From Methanomicrobiales archaeon (GTDB lineage Archaea; Halobacteriota; Methanomicrobia; Methanomicrobiales; Methanoculleaceae), in assembly GCA_012797575.1 (NCBI GenBank), contig JAAZOW010000315.1:1-5167 (forward strand): a stretch of 5,167 nucleotides of DNA, read 5' to 3'. The position numbers and the translations under genes are program-made. The notes under the pieces are model-generated. The model was not told the DNA's origin. It did no database searches and saw only the letters and a program-made list of their open reading frames with translations. Shown here piece after piece: positions 1 to 5,167 of this stretch (positions are counted from its first letter, which is position 1; each line of letters opens with the position of its first letter).

Positions 1-10
1 CCCCGTCCCC

Positions 11-400
11 TCACGCGTCGGCACTCTCTTCCTTTGTCTTTGGTTTCCTCTCGGGCTTCACGTAGGTGATAGTGTAGCGATCCACGACGTGCTCCGCCGT
101 CGGCGGGAGATACTCTTGCTCCATCGTGAGGCTCCCGAAGGGGCAACTCTCAACGCAGTCACCGCAAGCGATGCAGCGCATGCGGTCGATCTCCCAGACC
201 TTCGCCTCCTTATCGAGGCGGATCGCCACACACGGGCATCGTTTTGAACAGATCCCGCAGGAACGGCATGTGGCGGGGTCGATGGCGACGTGTCCCCGGG
301 TTCCAGGAGTCACCCGTGCCGGGACCTCCGGATACCGCCGGGTGGCCGGCCCTCTCACGAGGTTTCGGAGAACTGTCCTTGTCATCTTAAAGGGTCCCAT
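11..400 (-). CDS. echF: Ech hydrogenase subunit F, NuoI-like 2[4Fe-4S] ferredoxin subunit
   Basis: Iron-sulfur subunit (129 aa), homologous to NuoI/TYKY. It passes electrons between soluble ferredoxin and the EchC cluster. Two classical [4Fe-4S] motifs are visible: C45, C48, C51, C55-P56 and C76, C79, C82, C86-P87, so two 4Fe clusters are expected. An extra cysteine, C57, directly follows the first motif. A basic N-terminus (TRTVLRNLVRGPATRR, 7-22) precedes the cluster domain and may pack on the membrane or core subunits. The C-terminal tail is charged and Lys/Glu-rich. The open frame extends upstream to 469, but those 23 residues overlap echE and look like shadow sequence. The ATG at 400 has GAGGTGA (408-414) 7 nt upstream, and the resulting size fits EchF (about 124 aa in Methanosarcina). 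Last gene of the operon within the window. Confidence 0.95.
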   Translation of the reverse strand: MGPFKMTRTVLRNLVRGPATRRYPEVPARVTPGTRGHVAIDPATCRSCGICSKRCPCVAIRLDKEAKVWEIDRMRCIACGDCVESCPFGSLTMEQEYLPPTAEHVVDRYTITYVKPERKPKTKEESADA

Positions 401-407
401 GGCTCCA

Positions 408-414
408 TCACCTC
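408..414 (-). promoter_or_regulatory. Ribosome binding site of echF overlapping the echE stop
   Basis: The minus strand reads GAGGTGA, whose TGA is the echE stop codon, 7 nt before the echF ATG at 400. The last arginine codon of EchE (AGG) supplies part of the site. It selects the 129-residue form of EchF over longer or shorter in-frame starts. Confidence 0.75.
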
Positions 415-1487
415 TCCGTGCAGCTGATGCAGGGGTCGATCGAGAGGACCACGACCGGGACATCCGCAAGCTGGGCGCCCGGGAGCATCTTCACGAGCGC
501 AGGGACGTTTGCAAGCGTCGGTGTCCTGATACGGGCGCGGACCAGATGTTTGGTGCCGTCGCCCAGCAGGTAGTGGACGACCTCTCCCCGTGGTTGTTCC
601 ACGCGGGAGAAGTACTCGCCATTCGGCGCTCCCTTCACCTTCACATCGATCCCGCCCTCGGGCATCTCCTCGATCGCCCTCCGGATCAGGTCGATGGAGG
701 AGTAGAGTTCGCGGACACGGACGGCACACCGGGCGTAACAGTCTCCTGCGGTCTCCACGACGGGCTTGAATCCCAGATCCCCATAGGCCGCGTATCCGGT
801 CTCCCGATGATCGATCGCAACACCGCTCCCCCGGAGGGTCGGTCCTGCTGATCCGAGGGTATAGGCCTCGTCTTTCGATATGACTCCGAGCCCCTGGAGC
901 CGATACTTCACCGTCTCATCGTTTAAGAAGACGTTCCCGAGGCCACGGCACTTCTCCTCGAAGGTATCCATGACCCGGTGTATCTCCTCGAGTTTCCCCT
1001 GCTCGATGTCGCGCCGGACCCCGCCTACCTTGCAGGTGCTCTGGATGATCCGGCCGCCGGAGGTATCCTCAGAGATATCGAGCACACTCTCCCGCAGCTG
1101 CCAGGCCCGCATGAAGAGGTTCTCAAAGCCCATAGAGTCCGCAAACAGCCCGAGCCAGAGGAGGTGGGAGTGGAGGCGCGAGAGCTCCGACCAGATCGTC
1201 CGGAGGTATCGCGCGCGGTCGGGAACCTCGATCTCCATGATATGTTCGATGCCCTGGCAGTAGCAGAGCGCATGCATGAAACTGCAGATCCCGCATATCC
1301 GTTCAGCCACATAGACGTACTCAGGGTACTCACGTTTCTGCACGAGCTGCTCAAGCCCCCGGTGGATGTAGCCGATGGAAGGGATCACGTCCACCACCTT
1401 CTCATCCTCGAGGACGAGATCCAGGTGGATGGGTTCCGGCAGCACCGGGTGTTGCGGCCCGAACGGCACGACTATACGTTTTGGCAT
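408..1487 (-). CDS. echE: Ech hydrogenase subunit E, [NiFe] catalytic large subunit
   Basis: Catalytic subunit (359 aa, NuoD/49-kDa homologue), which carries the NiFe(CN)2CO centre and interconverts 2H+ + 2e- and H2. All four nickel-ligating cysteines are present: C65 and C68 in RICGICSFMH (with H72) and C353 and C356 in the terminal DPCISCTER. This marks a hydrogenase rather than a complex I or Fpo NuoD, which lack these cysteines. The N-terminus has the group 4 GPQHP motif (10-14), then IPSIGYIHRGLE (35-46). The protein ends three residues after C356, so it has no C-terminal peptide of the kind removed by maturation proteases in most other [NiFe] hydrogenases. The start at 1487 is supported by AGGGAGG (1494-1500) 6 nt upstream, inside echD. 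Length agrees closely with Methanosarcina EchE (about 358 aa). The stop codon forms part of the echF ribosome binding site. Confidence 0.97.
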   Translation of the reverse strand: MPKRIVVPFGPQHPVLPEPIHLDLVLEDEKVVDVIPSIGYIHRGLEQLVQKREYPEYVYVAERICGICSFMHALCYCQGIEHIMEIEVPDRARYLRTIWSELSRLHSHLLWLGLFADSMGFENLFMRAWQLRESVLDISEDTSGGRIIQSTCKVGGVRRDIEQGKLEEIHRVMDTFEEKCRGLGNVFLNDETVKYRLQGLGVISKDEAYTLGSAGPTLRGSGVAIDHRETGYAAYGDLGFKPVVETAGDCYARCAVRVRELYSSIDLIRRAIEEMPEGGIDVKVKGAPNGEYFSRVEQPRGEVVHYLLGDGTKHLVRARIRTPTLANVPALVKMLPGAQLADVPVVVLSIDPCISCTER

Positions 1488-1855
1488 CGGTCGCCTCCCT
1501 TCCTCGTGATGCTGAGCGGGAACTTCTCCGCTGTCTTGAAGAATGTTCCCTTAAAGTCGATGTTTATACCAGTGACCGGGATCCCGAAGAGGTCATGCAG
1601 TTCGTTTTCGTAGACGAACGCTCCCCAGTAAATACCGGTGATGCTCGGAACCTCTATCTCCGGCTCGACCGTCAGGCGGAGATTCCTGAACCGGTAGCCT
1701 TTGTCGAACGAGTAGTTGATCTCGTAGGCCTCACCGATATTCGTGCACCCGATCTGGACGAGACGGTAGCCATCGGCATGGATCCCTTCAACCTCTCGTA
1801 TGAGGTCTCCCAGCGCGACGCTGGTCGTCGTCTGTTCTTCTTTGACTGTTGTCAT
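1472..1855 (-). CDS. echD: Ech hydrogenase subunit D, NuoC-like (30 kDa subunit) protein
   Basis: Soluble subunit (127 aa) related to complex I NuoC, with no cofactor motif. It helps assemble and stabilise the peripheral arm alongside EchC and EchE. The diagnostic complex I 30-kDa signature is present at 83-92 (ENELHDLFGI), followed by PVTG. The protein matches the short NuoC-like core of Ech enzymes and lacks the longer C-terminal region of respiratory NuoC. The N-terminus (about 1-12) is polar and Thr/Glu-rich. The ATG overlaps the echC stop as ATGA, and AGGTGA at 1862-1867 lies 6 nt upstream. The end overlaps echE by 16 nt, so the echE ribosome binding site lies within echD codons. This is the least conserved subunit of the set, but signature, size and position together make the call firm. 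Confidence 0.92.
   Translation of the reverse strand: MTTVKEEQTTTSVALGDLIREVEGIHADGYRLVQIGCTNIGEAYEINYSFDKGYRFRNLRLTVEPEIEVPSITGIYWGAFVYENELHDLFGIPVTGINIDFKGTFFKTAEKFPLSITRKGGDRCQNV
1494..1500 (-). promoter_or_regulatory. Ribosome binding site of echE inside echD
   Basis: The minus strand reads AGGGAGG, 6 nt before the echE ATG and wholly within the last codons of echD. It supports the start at 1487 despite the 16-nt gene overlap. Confidence 0.75.
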
Positions 1856-2337
1856 CTGCTCTCACCTGCCTCTGCTGCATCATGTCGCGCTTCTTCTTGT
1901 ACCTGTGCTTCCCCGGTCATTCTCTCCCGTCTCTCTTCAAGAATGGAGAGAGCCTTTACGACGCCATCGATGATCTGTTCCGGTCGGGCCGCGCATCCCG
2001 GGACATAGACATCAACCGGGATAACCTTATCGATGCCACCGACGATGTTGTAGCACTCCCGGAATATACCGCCGGTTGCAGCGCAGGCGCCGACTGCGAT
2101 GACCACTTTTGGTTCTGGCATCTGTTCATAGAGGTTCTTGACCACCGGGCGGTTCTGTTCGTTGACCCCACCGGTGATCAGCAGGACATCTGCATGCTTT
2201 GGGTTTCCGGTGTTGATGATGCCAAACCGCTCCACATCGTAAAGGGGAGTGAGGCATGCAAGCACCTCGATATCGCACCCGTTGCAACTGGATGCATCGT
2301 AGTGAAGGATCCAGGGTGATCGCTTCAGGAATGCCAT
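1852..2337 (-). CDS. echC: Ech hydrogenase subunit C, NuoB-like small subunit with proximal [4Fe-4S] cluster
   Basis: Small hydrogenase subunit (161 aa), which holds the single [4Fe-4S] cluster next to the NiFe site and relays electrons between EchF and EchE. The expected four ligands are visible: C18 and C21 (SSCNGCDIEV), C85 (VGACAATGG) and C115 (VPGCAARPEQ). There are no further C-terminal cysteine motifs, as expected for group 4 enzymes, whose small subunit is shorter than in uptake hydrogenases. The reading frame stays open to 2436, but the 33 extra residues lie inside echB and do not resemble the family. The ATG at 2337 is preceded by a full AGGAGGTG (2348-2355, 10-nt spacing). The start is 5 nt past the echB stop, and the TGA overlaps the echD ATG. 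The last 30 residues form a strongly charged tail rich in Glu, Arg and Ala. Confidence 0.95.
   Translation of the reverse strand: MAFLKRSPWILHYDASSCNGCDIEVLACLTPLYDVERFGIINTGNPKHADVLLITGGVNEQNRPVVKNLYEQMPEPKVVIAVGACAATGGIFRECYNIVGGIDKVIPVDVYVPGCAARPEQIIDGVVKALSILEERRERMTGEAQVQEEARHDAAEAGESR
1862..1867 (-). promoter_or_regulatory. Ribosome binding site of echD
   Basis: The minus strand reads AGGTGA 6 nt before the echD ATG, within the end of echC. Together with the ATGA stop/start overlap it supports coupled initiation at 1855. Confidence 0.65.
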
Positions 2338-2342
2338 GGTAC

Positions 2343-3203
2343 TTATGCACCTCCTATCATCATATAAGAGAGGATCAACAGGTTTGCGACAGCAAGCAAT
2401 GCCGCGAGCCATCCGCTCTTCAGGGCTGCCTGCCAACGGACGCGTGCGGTGACGTTATCGATGAAGACCTCAGCCACATAGGTGACCACGACCGCGATGA
2501 TCCCGATCACCGGGTTCCAGGCAAAGAAGAGGTAAACGAGTCCGAGGAGGAATACGTTCTCGTACCAGTGGGCTATCTCGATCTGGCCAAGGGTCGAGCC
2601 CGAGAACTCTGTTGTGACGCCTTTGACGATCTCCTGGTGCGCGTGGTGCGATGTCGATATATCGAATGGGGACTTCCTGAGCTTAATCGTCAGGATGGCG
2701 GCAAAGCCCAGGAAGACGCCGGGGAGATAGAGGATCGCCGGAACAGTCGTGGTGGCTATATCTGCAACATAGAAACTCCCGGTGACCATGTAGAACCCGA
2801 CAACCGCAAGGATGACTATCGGTTCGTAGGTCATCACCTGGATCAGCTCACGTTCGGCCCCGATGTGACTGTACGGTGAATGGGCCGCGTAGGCTCCGAG
2901 CACCAGGAAGACATGGGCGAGCGTGAAAGCAAAGACGGTTAAGAGCAGGTCTCCTCCCGCGAAGAAGAGGGCGCCGGAGAGGACGATGAAGGCTAAGTAA
3001 GCAAGAATATAGAAGTTCTGCGCCGTAGCAACGACAACCCTCTCCTTCTCGAAGAGCTTGCCGACGTCGTAGAAGGGCTGCAGGAGCGGCGGCCCGACTC
3101 TCCCCTGCATCCGTGCAGTGAGTTTTCTATCGAGCCCGGCTATGAGGCCGCCGGCTACGGGTGCAAGGATGAGGAAGAGAACCACACCGATGAAGCCGTT
3201 CAT
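2343..3203 (-). CDS. echB: Ech hydrogenase subunit B, NuoH-like membrane anchor
   Basis: Membrane subunit (286 aa) homologous to complex I NuoH/ND1. It docks the hydrophilic arm on the membrane and links redox chemistry to ion movement. About eight hydrophobic helices are visible. Family motifs are RMQGRVGPP at 31-39, followed by LLQPFYDVGKLFEKE to residue 54; the acidic loop HIGAERELIQVMTYEP at 113-128 (E117, E119, E127); and KSPFDIS at 177-183 followed by HHAHQEIVKG to 194 (E191), then E199. In NuoH these loops form the quinone-site and E-channel region; here they contact the EchC and EchE subunits instead. The ATG at 3203 forms an ATGA overlap with the echA stop. A further in-frame ATG at 3227 would add 8 residues but has no ribosome binding site. 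The upstream GGTGG is weak and close, so translation probably relies on coupling to echA. Confidence 0.95.
   Translation of the reverse strand: MNGFIGVVLFLILAPVAGGLIAGLDRKLTARMQGRVGPPLLQPFYDVGKLFEKERVVVATAQNFYILAYLAFIVLSGALFFAGGDLLLTVFAFTLAHVFLVLGAYAAHSPYSHIGAERELIQVMTYEPIVILAVVGFYMVTGSFYVADIATTTVPAILYLPGVFLGFAAILTIKLRKSPFDISTSHHAHQEIVKGVTTEFSGSTLGQIEIAHWYENVFLLGLVYLFFAWNPVIGIIAVVVTYVAEVFIDNVTARVRWQAALKSGWLAALLAVANLLILSYMMIGGA
2348..2355 (-). promoter_or_regulatory. Strong ribosome binding site of echC
   Basis: The minus strand reads AGGAGGTG, a near-complete complement of the 16S rRNA 3' end, spanning the last codons of echB and ending 10 nt before the echC ATG. It is the strongest such site in the window. 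It fixes the start at 2337 and rules against the 33-residue upstream extension. Confidence 0.75.
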
Positions 3204-5104
3204 AAGGCCACCCCCGCAAAGACCCATGACGCAAGGATCAGGATTATGCAGACCACCGCCCCTGGTCGGAAGAGTCGCGCCTCACCGAAGTAGTCGATGA
3301 GGTAGTAGTTCCGTGTCTGGGCCTCCCGGGTCATGCCGAGGGAACCTGCGAAGTGCAGGTCGGGCGTCGCGGTCCTTCCGCTCATATAGGCGGGGAGGCG
3401 TTTTGCACTCTTCCGGAAGAGGAGGAACGATATGGGCAGAAGCAGGAGCAAGGTCATCATCAGGAGCATGATGGCGACATTTGCCTGCGCAAGGCCTGCT
3501 GTAACCCCGTAGATGACGAGGACATAGGGCTCGATCAGCACCGAGGATATGACCGGGAAGAGGAATACGGCCGCTATGACGAGTCCGGTGATGATGTAGA
3601 GGGGAGCCCAGGGTTCCTCCAGGAATCCCTTCTCGATCCGCTCCACCCCCCGGATGACGGTCACGAGTTTGCCCATCCACTTCGCCCAGAAAAAGACCGT
3701 CACGGCACTTCCGTAGGCGAGGATGGCGACGAAGATCAGGCCGAAGGGGACCTGGACGAATGCTTCAATCGCCGCCCATTTCGAGACCAGCATACCAAAC
3801 GGTGCAAGGAACATGCCGGCGATCCCGATGAACATCATAACCGCCATCTTCGGCATCCGGACGATGAGTCCCTCCATATCTTCGATATCTCTGCTCTCGA
3901 TCCGGTTCTCGATCGCCCCGGTCCCGAGGAAAAGGAGAGATTTCGCGACAGCGTGGAAGACGATCAGGAGGATGGCTGCCCAGACGAGCATATGGGACCC
4001 GACGCCAGCACAGGCGGCTATCAGCCCAAGGTTTGCTATCGTCGAGTAGGCGAGGACTAACTTTGCGTTGTTCTGAGATATTGCTATCGCGGATGCGATG
4101 ACGAATGTCACTCCACCGACGAGGCCGACTGCGAACCCGGCGAATGTCCCGGCAAAGACCGGTGCGAACCTGACCAGGATGTAGACGCCGGCTTTGACCA
4201 TGGTGCTCGAGTGGAGCAGGGCCGAGACCGGGGTCGGTGCCACCATCGCCCCGAGGAGCCAGGAGGAGAAGGGCATCAGGGCCGCCTTCGTGATGCCGGC
4301 AAACCCGATCAGGACAGCTGGTATCAGGATGAGGGCAACATCACCCGAAGCGAGTACCTGGGCGAGATCAACGCCGCCGCCTGCTGGATCGACCATGACG
4401 AGGTAGATGATCGCCGCAATGAACGCAACCCCCCCGAGGAGGTTCATCACCAGGGCAAGGAAGGCATTCTTTGTCGACTCTTCGGTCTCTGCGTAGCCGA
4501 TCAACAGGAAGGAGGCGATGGTCGTGACTTCCCAGAAGAAGAATATCCACAGGAGGTTGTTTGAGAAGACGAGACCAAACATCGCAGCGATGAAGGCAAA
4601 GGTGACGAAGAAGAACATCCCCTGCCGGTCACGCACCTCCGGGTGGTGACGATGATAGGTCTCCATGTACCTGACCGCGTATACGGCTATCAGACTCCCG
4701 ATGATCCCGATGATCAGGGCCATGATGATCGAGAACTGATCGATGAAGAGGTTGCTAGCCGCGTGGAGATTCTCCGGGAACATCACCTCAAGATACACGA
4801 TCAGTGCTGCCTGAACAGCGGCAAGCGCGATCGCCAGATAGTTCCTGAACTTTGCGCCCATGTAGATGATGAAGAGCGCAAGCAGCATCTCGATGACAAC
4901 CATGGCCATACTGGCCGCCTCCGAGGGCGCGGCGAAGTAGACCGCGCCCGCGAACGCATACCGCACAAGCAGGTATATCGATGCCCCACCGATAGCGAGA
5001 GCGGAGAGGACGACCATCGCATACCGCAATGTCGTTCGTTTCACGAACAATAAAAGACATGCGATGAGGATGGGAAATAGTATAAGGAAGAGCAGCGTCT
5101 GCAC
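3200..5104 (-). CDS. echA: Ech hydrogenase subunit A, NuoL/antiporter-like membrane subunit
   Basis: Large membrane subunit (634 aa) of the energy-converting hydrogenase, thought to translocate H+ or Na+ as hydrogenase turnover drives it. The protein is almost wholly hydrophobic, with roughly 16 membrane-spanning stretches, and carries the NuoL/MrpA-type antiporter core. Candidate ion-path residues are E192 (in FWEVTT), K273 (GITKAA), H298 and K304 (HSSTMVKAG), H384 and K388 (HAVAKSLLF) and K442. A soluble loop at about 565-610 precedes a final helix. Length fits known EchA proteins (about 640 aa) and is far below that of CooM. The start is GTG: an in-frame stop lies a short way upstream with no ATG between, and GAGGGA at 5110-5115 sits 5 nt before the GTG. 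First gene of the operon; its TGA overlaps the echB ATG. HyfB or MbhH-like antiporter subunits are the nearest alternatives, but the neighbours favour Ech. Confidence 0.95.
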   Translation of the reverse strand: MQTLLFLILFPILIACLLLFVKRTTLRYAMVVLSALAIGGASIYLLVRYAFAGAVYFAAPSEAASMAMVVIEMLLALFIIYMGAKFRNYLAIALAAVQAALIVYLEVMFPENLHAASNLFIDQFSIIMALIIGIIGSLIAVYAVRYMETYHRHHPEVRDRQGMFFFVTFAFIAAMFGLVFSNNLLWIFFFWEVTTIASFLLIGYAETEESTKNAFLALVMNLLGGVAFIAAIIYLVMVDPAGGGVDLAQVLASGDVALILIPAVLIGFAGITKAALMPFSSWLLGAMVAPTPVSALLHSSTMVKAGVYILVRFAPVFAGTFAGFAVGLVGGVTFVIASAIAISQNNAKLVLAYSTIANLGLIAACAGVGSHMLVWAAILLIVFHAVAKSLLFLGTGAIENRIESRDIEDMEGLIVRMPKMAVMMFIGIAGMFLAPFGMLVSKWAAIEAFVQVPFGLIFVAILAYGSAVTVFFWAKWMGKLVTVIRGVERIEKGFLEEPWAPLYIITGLVIAAVFLFPVISSVLIEPYVLVIYGVTAGLAQANVAIMLLMMTLLLLLPISFLLFRKSAKRLPAYMSGRTATPDLHFAGSLGMTREAQTRNYYLIDYFGEARLFRPGAVVCIILILASWVFAGVAL

Positions 5105-5109
5105 TAAAG

Positions 5110-5115
5110 TCCCTC
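5110..5115 (-). promoter_or_regulatory. Ribosome binding site deciding the GTG start of echA
   Basis: The minus strand reads GAGGGA 5 nt before the GTG at 5104. It matches the archaeal anti-Shine-Dalgarno core (GAGG). With no in-frame ATG between the GTG and the upstream stop, it supports GTG initiation for echA. Confidence 0.6.
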
Positions 5116-5135
5116 GTAGGGTAACTATGCTTCAC

Positions 5136-5155
5136 TTACGTAATTAATCATTCCA
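5136..5155 (-). promoter_or_regulatory. Candidate archaeal promoter (TATA-like) upstream of echA
   Basis: The 63 bases upstream of echA are richer in A and T than the genes. The minus strand reads GGAATGATTAATTA, a purine-rich stretch followed by an AT box resembling BRE plus TATA. The box centre lies about 41 nt before the GTG, which would place a transcript start near 5120 and leave a short leader containing the ribosome binding site. The 8-bp palindrome TTACGTAA (5136-5143) abuts it and could be an operator half or chance. The match to a TATA consensus is loose, so this is a suggestion only. Confidence 0.3.
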
Positions 5156-5167
5156 AATGGGCACCGG

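Larger units (their letters stand above)
11..5104 (-). other. echABCDEF operon (energy-converting [NiFe] hydrogenase)
   Basis: Six co-directional genes with junctions of -4, +5, -4, -16 and +7 nt, starting with the membrane subunits and ending with the ferredoxin subunit. All subunits needed for a minimal Ech complex are intact and no extra gene interrupts them. The spacing indicates a single polycistronic mRNA. Nickel-insertion and maturation genes (hyp) are not in the window and must be encoded elsewhere. Confidence 0.93.

Noticed and set aside
1..10. Possible terminator after echF
   Set aside because: Only 10 bases remain beyond the stop. They are G/C-rich and show no T-tract or hairpin, so nothing can be concluded.
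126..851. A 241-codon open frame on the plus strand
   Set aside because: It is antisense to echE and echF, which are motif-confirmed. Its translation has no recognisable domain and a composition typical of the reverse strand of GC-rich coding sequence.
978..1613. A 211-codon plus-strand open frame
   Set aside because: It lies opposite echE and echD and shows no family motif; treated as a shadow frame.
2256..2879. A 207-codon plus-strand open frame rich in Asp, Glu and Arg
   Set aside because: Antisense to echB. The acidic/basic composition is what the complement of a hydrophobic membrane-protein gene gives.
3353..4060. A 235-codon plus-strand open frame with many Asp, Glu and His residues
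   Set aside because: Antisense to echA, with the same composition artefact and no motif.
408..5104. Alternative reading as an Mbh, Coo or formate hydrogenlyase (Hyc/Hyf) operon
   Set aside because: No Mrp-like subunits, no CO dehydrogenase or formate dehydrogenase gene, EchA much shorter than CooM, and the subunit order and sizes match Ech.
1..5167. CRISPR arrays, tRNA/rRNA genes, insertion sequences or long repeats
   Set aside because: None was seen by reading. The window is filled by the six coding genes with almost no intergenic space.

Overview
The window holds one complete, tightly packed six-gene operon on the minus strand. It encodes an energy-converting, membrane-bound [NiFe] hydrogenase of the Ech type (group 4). 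In transcription order, from right to left, the genes are echA (NuoL-like antiporter subunit), echB (NuoH-like membrane anchor), echC (NuoB-like small subunit), echD (NuoC-like subunit), echE (NuoD-like NiFe catalytic subunit) and echF (2[4Fe-4S] polyferredoxin). The family assignments rest on recognisable motifs: both CxxC nickel-ligand pairs in EchE, four conserved cysteines in EchC, two CxxCxxCxxxCP motifs in EchF, the RMQGRVGPP motif in EchB, and the membrane Glu/Lys/His residues in EchA.

Organism: probably a methanogenic archaeon of moderately high GC. The order echABCDEF and the subunit sizes match those known for Methanosarcina Ech, and the ribosome binding sites are strong AGGAGGTGA-type sites. 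The high-GC style and the sequences as I recall them suggest Methanomicrobiales (for example a Methanoculleus-like genus), but this is inference and could not be tested by search. No Mrp-like subunits are present, which argues against an Mbh-type complex. No CO dehydrogenase gene is in the window, and EchA is much shorter than CooM, which argues against a Coo-type complex.

Layout: 5167-5105 is a short AT-richer leader with a candidate promoter and the echA ribosome binding site. Then follow echA 5104-3200 (GTG start), echB 3203-2343, echC 2337-1852, echD 1855-1472, echE 1487-408 and echF 400-11. Junctions are 4-nt overlaps (A/B, C/D), a 16-nt overlap (D/E) and gaps of 5 and 7 nt (B/C, E/F), so the genes are almost certainly co-transcribed and translationally coupled. 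Nothing is identifiable in the last 10 bases beyond echF. No stretch over 300 bases lacks a gene.

How it works: EchC, D, E and F form the peripheral arm. Electrons pass between ferredoxin, the EchF clusters, the proximal EchC cluster and the EchE NiFe site, where H2 is made or oxidised. EchA and EchB form the membrane arm, which couples the redox reaction to H+ or Na+ movement. In a hydrogenotrophic methanogen the likely direction is ion-gradient-driven reduction of ferredoxin by H2, for CO2 activation to formylmethanofuran and for biosynthesis.

I found no previously undescribed system here. The window reads as a canonical, intact Ech operon. The findings listed are modest points about start sites, maturation and regulation.
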